Assembly (NCBI GenBank): GCA_027039295.1 | Contig: JALWEW010000026.1 | Span: 1 to 16,707, forward strand | Source: Acidilobaceae archaeon | Lineage (GTDB): Archaea; Thermoproteota; Thermoprotei_A; Sulfolobales; Acidilobaceae | DNA: 16,707 bases | Reading direction: 5' to 3' | Shown here: piece after piece, positions 13,641 through 16,707 of the stretch | How the letters are laid out: every line of letters starts with the position of its first letter | Numbering within the stretch: position 1 is the first letter of the stretch | Position numbers and translations under genes: made by a program | The notes under the pieces: model-generated | Told to the model about the DNA's origin: nothing | Databases searched by the model: none | The model's input: only the letters and a program-made list of their open reading frames with translations

Positions 13641-14030
13641 ATGCCCTGCGAGCTGGCGGCACGCGAGATAATCCCCTCAATAAGGGCCGCTCTAGCAATA
13701 GTAATGGTAAAGAAGGGTGCCAGCCGCTATCGCGTGGCCTCCCTCTTAGGCTTAACCCCAGCTGCGGTTACCTACTACGTTACAGGCAGGCGCGGCGGCA
13801 GGTATCTAAAGGAGATACTTGCCGACGATGATATGAGGCGGCTAGTCGAGAGGGTCAGCGAGGTCCTCATGGGCGGAGCGCCCATACGCGAGAAGGAGAA
13901 GGCCTTCAAGGCCCTCATATGCTATATATGTAGTAGGCTTAATAAGTACGAGTGTAGCGCCCCCTTCGCTAGGGACAGCGAGGAGCTACTCGCCTCCCTC
14001 GAGAAAGGAGGCCTGAGAGGAGGGAACTGA
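13641..14030 (+). CDS. COG2522-type HTH transcriptional regulator
   Basis: A 129-residue regulator. It opens with the family-typical MPCELAAREIIPSIRA, followed by a Cro/XRE-like helix-turn-helix at residues about 28-52 (YRVASLLGLTPAAVTYYVTGRRG), a linker helix, and a C-terminal cysteine motif CYIC (Cys94, Cys97) with Cys105, which may bind metal or a redox cofactor. The canonical final His of the C-terminal motif is not obvious. The ATG at 13641 is chosen because the family starts with MPCE; an in-frame TTG at 13557 would add 28 Gly-rich residues that look like leader. It is divergent from PDO across 148 bp, a layout that would suit control of PDO and of itself, though this is inference. Its stop lies three bases from the convergent phosphatase stop. 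Confidence 0.85.
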   Translation: MPCELAAREIIPSIRAALAIVMVKKGASRYRVASLLGLTPAAVTYYVTGRRGGRYLKEILADDDMRRLVERVSEVLMGGAPIREKEKAFKALICYICSRLNKYECSAPFARDSEELLASLEKGGLRGGN

Positions 14031-14033
14031 GAC

Positions 14034-15032
14034 CTAGCCACCCACGACTCGGATGCACGATGCGATAGACTCCGCGCTCCCCCCGCCCATGCAGGTCATG
14101 AACGCGGCCTTGGGGTTACCATAGGGGTACCCCCTTCTACTGAAGAGGGTCACGACCCTGCCACCATGGTTTAGCTTGAAGCCAGTGTGGACGGCCTCGT
14201 GAGCCCTTATTATGTACTTCACTCCAAGCTTCCTTACAGCTAGCTCCGTCGCCTTCGGCCCCCACTCGTAGCCGACCCCCCTCATGCTCGGCCTTCTGAA
14301 GTCAACCGACTCCGTGGGGTCATTCCATAATATCTCAACTATCACATCCATAGGGTCGTCTCTTGGGGCACCCAGTATCTCTAAGGGATCCTCACGGTGG
14401 AGCAGCGACTCCGTTGGTATGCCGCCGTGAACTAGGAGAGCCCAGCCTTTGATATAGACTGCGTAGGGCATGGTGTCGAATAGCTCGCGGGCGGCCTGGT
14501 AGAGTTCTGGGGCCTTCCTGTCGTATAGGTTCAGGAGGGCCATGGGAAAGTCGTGGGGTGAGGGCTCGAGGTTGGGGGGAGGCTCGTGGTTGCCCCTCAG
14601 CAGTATAACCCTGTCAGGCATCGCCTTCTTTAGCCTCAGCACCGCTGCTAGTACAGCCGCCTGGCCTTGGGGTGGCCCCCTATCTATGTAGTCCCCCAGG
14701 AACACCACGTGGGCGCCCTTCTCCTGTAGGAGGCCCCAGACCTTGGATAGTATGACTCTCAGCGTCTCCACGTCACCGTGTAGGTCACCCACCACGACGA
14801 GGGGGGTAGGCCTTTCCCTGTAGACCACGACTCCGCCGAGCCTCCTAGCCTGGCCTACTAGCCTAGTTCTACGCTCCCTCTCGTGGATGGCTTTCACATC
14901 CTCTATGAGGCCTAACAGCTCGTCAGCCGATGGTATCGAGAGCACGCTCTCCGCCTTCATGCCCGCAAGCTCCCCTTCCAAGCAGCCAACCCAGGAGAGA
15001 GGTGGGGCGCTCGCCCACATAAAAGCCTCCAT
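14034..15032 (-). CDS. PPP-family serine/threonine protein phosphatase
   Basis: Up to 332 residues with the full PPP metallophosphatase signature: GDLHGD at 82-87, GDYIDRG at 113-119, RGNHE at 146-150, a VHGG histidine near 216-219 and a late RAHE histidine near 277-280, all ligands or catalytic residues of the di-metal site. It would dephosphorylate Ser/Thr (or other) phosphoproteins and, with the kinase at 5391-6788, gives both directions of phosphorylation in the window. The start is unresolved. ATG at 15032 is the longest. ATG at 15020 lies about 25 nt after a TATA-like TTTATG (minus strand, 15041-15046) and would be leaderless. ATG at 14960 has GGGGAG upstream and begins nearer the conserved domain. 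Family identity is firm. Confidence 0.95.
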   Translation of the reverse strand: MEAFMWASAPPLSWVGCLEGELAGMKAESVLSIPSADELLGLIEDVKAIHERERRTRLVGQARRLGGVVVYRERPTPLVVVGDLHGDVETLRVILSKVWGLLQEKGAHVVFLGDYIDRGPPQGQAAVLAAVLRLKKAMPDRVILLRGNHEPPPNLEPSPHDFPMALLNLYDRKAPELYQAARELFDTMPYAVYIKGWALLVHGGIPTESLLHREDPLEILGAPRDDPMDVIVEILWNDPTESVDFRRPSMRGVGYEWGPKATELAVRKLGVKYIIRAHEAVHTGFKLNHGGRVVTLFSRRGYPYGNPKAAFMTCMGGGSAESIASCIRVVGG

Positions 15033-15046
15033 TCACAATACATAAA
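15017..15046. promoter_or_regulatory. Divergent promoter region: phosphatase / COG1395 regulator
   Basis: Two AT-rich boxes lie back to back. TTTATG (15041-15046, minus strand) suits a near-leaderless phosphatase start at 15020. CATAAAAG (15018-15025, plus strand) predicts a start near 15047 for the regulator gene, 13 nt before its GTG. If both are used, the regulator promoter lies inside the 5' end of the phosphatase transcript or coding region, so the two units may interfere. Confidence 0.4.
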
Positions 15047-15059
15047 CGGGGGCCGTGGC

Positions 15060-16043
15060 GTGGGGGGGCTCAAGGAAGCGTTCTACAGGGTGCTAGCGAT
15101 ACTCTACAGGTACTCCGAGGAGGTGGCTGTAATCGACTACCCGGACAAGATAGAGAGGAGGAGCTTGGACGTAGCTGCCAGAATCAGTGATGGCAGGGTT
15201 CTGCTGCTGAAGATAGCTGATGACATAGTGGACGTGCCGAAGTCCGAGGTGAACGAGCTCAAGGGCCTGGGAGCAGCCATGGGCCTCCCCGCTGGTATAA
15301 TCGCCACTAAGAGGAGGGGCAGGGAGCTGGCGCCCTACGTGGCCTATGAGAGGCAGGGCCTACCCGTGGTTAGCCCAGAGTCACTCGAGGAGTACCTACG
15401 GAGTGGCGGGGCTGGCATATACGCCTACCAGTCCAGGGACTCCATAAGGGTCAAGATAGACTCGGAGGCCCTCAAGAGGGCCCGTGAAGCCCTGGGCCTC
15501 AGCCTGGGCGACGTGGCCAGCTTCCTTGGAGTGAGCAGGAAGATGGTCTACCAGTACGAGAAGGGGATGGCGGATCCCACGCTCGACAAGGCGGAGAGGC
15601 TCGCGAGCCTCCTGGGCGAGGAGGTCATAGAGTCGTGGGATCCATTCAAGGAGCCACCCAGGCCCCCGGCCAGCCACCCACCCTTCGACGAGGAGGGCGA
15701 GGAGGCTCTTGCCAGGGAGCTCGCCAAGAGGGGGCTCAAGGTGTTCCACGCGAAGAAGACGGCCGCCGATATAACAGCATCAGCGCCCCCGGAGCCCCGT
15801 ATAGTGATAGCGTACCAGCACCGCCGGGAGCCCCTCTCCAAGCTGGTAGAAAGGGTCGACAACATCGTCAGGCTCTCTAGGGTCGCCAGCTCGAGGCCCA
15901 TAGCCGTGGTGGAGGGCAGGGAGGAGGAGGCCGAGCTAAGCTCTATCAAGGGCGTGACGCTGATCCGCAGAAGCCGGAGAGTGAGCCTAGATGAACTGCT
16001 CGGCGAGGAGGCTATTGATAACCGGGAGGCCGGGGGTCGGTAA
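15060..16043 (+). CDS. COG1395-type archaeal HTH regulator
   Basis: A 327-residue protein with the family layout: an N-terminal restriction-endonuclease-like alpha/beta domain (about 1-120, with DYPDKIERRSLDVAARI and later LLLKIADD strands), a central XRE helix-turn-helix (138-190, LKRAREALGLSLGDVASFLGVSRKMVYQYEKG), and a second alpha/beta domain resembling the first (about 210-315). Such proteins are widespread in Crenarchaeota and annotated as putative transcription regulators; targets are unknown. The GTG at 15060 is the start, with a TATA-like box at 15018-15025. It overlaps the THEP1 gene by 53 nt, so regulator, NTPase and trm1 probably form one transcript. Confidence 0.88.
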   Translation: MGGLKEAFYRVLAILYRYSEEVAVIDYPDKIERRSLDVAARISDGRVLLLKIADDIVDVPKSEVNELKGLGAAMGLPAGIIATKRRGRELAPYVAYERQGLPVVSPESLEEYLRSGGAGIYAYQSRDSIRVKIDSEALKRAREALGLSLGDVASFLGVSRKMVYQYEKGMADPTLDKAERLASLLGEEVIESWDPFKEPPRPPASHPPFDEEGEEALARELAKRGLKVFHAKKTAADITASAPPEPRIVIAYQHRREPLSKLVERVDNIVRLSRVASSRPIAVVEGREEEAELSSIKGVTLIRRSRRVSLDELLGEEAIDNREAGGR

Positions 16044-16593
16044 GAGCACCCTATTCTCCAGGCTCGTAGGCGAGATCAGGCGGCTCGGCTGCAGGGTGGG
16101 CGGCATAGCCGCCCCAGAGGCCCGGAGCCCCGGTGGTAGGAGGGTGGGCTTCTACATAGTAGACCTGGCCAGCGGCGAGAGGGCCTGGCTAGCCCAGGTC
16201 GGAACTGGCAGGGGGCCCCGCGTGGGCAGGTACACGGTGCTCGTTGACAGCGCCGAGAGGCTCGGTGTTAGAGCCCTTAGGAGGGCCCTCGAAGACGCCG
16301 ACGTCGTTGCTATAGACGAGGTCGGCCCGATGGAGCTGGCCGCGCCCAGGCTCAGGGAGGCCATACTCGAGGCTGCGAGGGCGGCTAAGCCCCTCCTAGC
16401 AGTAGTCCACGCCCGCCTGGCGTGGAGGGACCCAGCGGCCTACAGGGCTCTCGCATCGAATTCTAAGATAGTAGAAGTAACACTCGAGAATAGAGGCCTC
16501 CTGGCCTCGAGGGCGCCGGAGCTAGCGGGGTGGCTAGTCGATGGCGGCCGATGCTGTGGTCACGGAGGGGAGGGCGCTCATCTGGATACCTGA
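15991..16593 (+). CDS. THEP1-type nucleoside-triphosphatase
   Basis: A 200-residue P-loop NTPase of the THEP1 family, which hydrolyses ATP, GTP and other NTPs in vitro; the cellular role is not settled. Walker A is GRPGVGKST (residues 12-20) and Walker B VVAIDEVGPMEL (105-116) with Asp109 and Glu110. The segment GRRVGFYIVDLASGE (49-63) and the AVVHAR element near 138 are typical of the family. The last 20 residues (Gly, Cys, His-rich) extend beyond the usual length, perhaps because the frame runs on into the start of trm1. The ATG at 15991 lies in the 3' end of the regulator gene in another frame; the stop lies 53 nt inside trm1. Confidence 0.9.
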   Translation: MNCSARRLLITGRPGVGKSTLFSRLVGEIRRLGCRVGGIAAPEARSPGGRRVGFYIVDLASGERAWLAQVGTGRGPRVGRYTVLVDSAERLGVRALRRALEDADVVAIDEVGPMELAAPRLREAILEAARAAKPLLAVVHARLAWRDPAAYRALASNSKIVEVTLENRGLLASRAPELAGWLVDGGRCCGHGGEGAHLDT

Positions 16594-16707
16594 CCCCACG
16601 AGCGCCGTGGCTGGTGCGAGGCTTGAGCCGGCCTGGCTCCCCGTCTTCTACAATCCCGTGATGGAGTTCAACCGGGATCTAAGCGTTGTAGCACTCCAAG
16701 CCTATAT
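16541..16707 (+). CDS. trm1: tRNA (guanine26-N2)-dimethyltransferase, N-terminal part (cut by window edge)
   Basis: Only the first 55 codons are in the window. The translation from ATG 16541 begins MAADAVVTEGRALIWIP and contains PAWLPVFYNPVMEFNRDL, where NPVMEFNRDLSVVA is the hallmark N-terminal motif of Trm1. The enzyme uses S-adenosylmethionine to dimethylate G26 of many tRNAs. An in-frame TAG at 16535-16537 excludes a longer start; a GTG at 16556 is the only close alternative. It starts inside the THEP1 gene (53-nt overlap). The tRNA-Ile at 3968-4044 has G26, so it is a plausible substrate. Confidence 0.9.
   Translation, partial: MAADAVVTEGRALIWIPDPTSAVAGARLEPAWLPVFYNPVMEFNRDLSVVALQAY

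Noticed and set aside
1..16707. Mobile element, CRISPR array, defence island or toxin-antitoxin pair
   Set aside because: No transposase, integrase, regularly spaced repeats, nuclease/helicase clusters or small toxin-like pairs were seen. Composition and codon use are uniform.

Overview
The window looks like a compact, GC-rich chromosome segment of a hyperthermophilic crenarchaeon, probably of the Desulfurococcales type. The evidence is archaeal gene content: a VAT/Cdc48 double AAA ATPase, aEF1B, a two-unit protein disulfide oxidoreductase, COG1395-type and COG2522-type helix-turn-helix regulators, and Trm1. Arginine is written mostly as AGG and isoleucine often as ATA. GTG and TTG starts are common, TATA boxes are short, and a tRNA gene carries its own CCA. 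Species cannot be named from the sequence alone. I see no transposase, integrase, CRISPR array or phage gene, so this reads as core genome.

Layout, left to right. Positions 5-1953 (+) hold a fucose-isomerase-like protein and a metallo-beta-lactamase-fold hydrolase joined by a GTGA stop/start overlap. The hydrolase overlaps the 3' end of a convergent surE (1918-2718, -). A two-helix membrane protein of unknown function (2916-3833, +) and tRNA-Ile(GAU) (3968-4044, +) follow, then a 193-nt hairpin-rich spacer. Positions 4238-6788 (-) carry a GltD-like FAD/NAD(P) oxidoreductase and an atypical kinase-fold protein. The kinase is divergent from an RFAP-synthase-like GHMP protein (6824-7792, +).

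Positions 7884-10976 (+) form a translation/proteostasis block: a four-knuckle zinc ribbon, aEF1B, the VAT ATPase and a small winged-helix protein. After another hairpin-rich spacer come two overlapping genes of unknown function (11198-12758, +), which meet a protein disulfide oxidoreductase (-) at a shared CTAG. Divergent from that is a COG2522 regulator, which runs tail-to-tail into a PPP-family phosphatase (-). The right end is a tightly overlapped + strand operon: COG1395 regulator, THEP1-like NTPase, and the 5' end of trm1, cut by the window edge.

The genes are mostly housekeeping: translation accuracy and tRNA modification, protein unfolding, disulfide chemistry, nucleotide and pterin metabolism, and reversible phosphorylation. 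No complete new defence or mobile system is visible. The points most worth a second look are nearly identical DNA patches inside the two AAA modules of the VAT gene, the kinase with a large unassigned N-terminal region, two structured spacers, and the unknown gene pair at 11198-12758.
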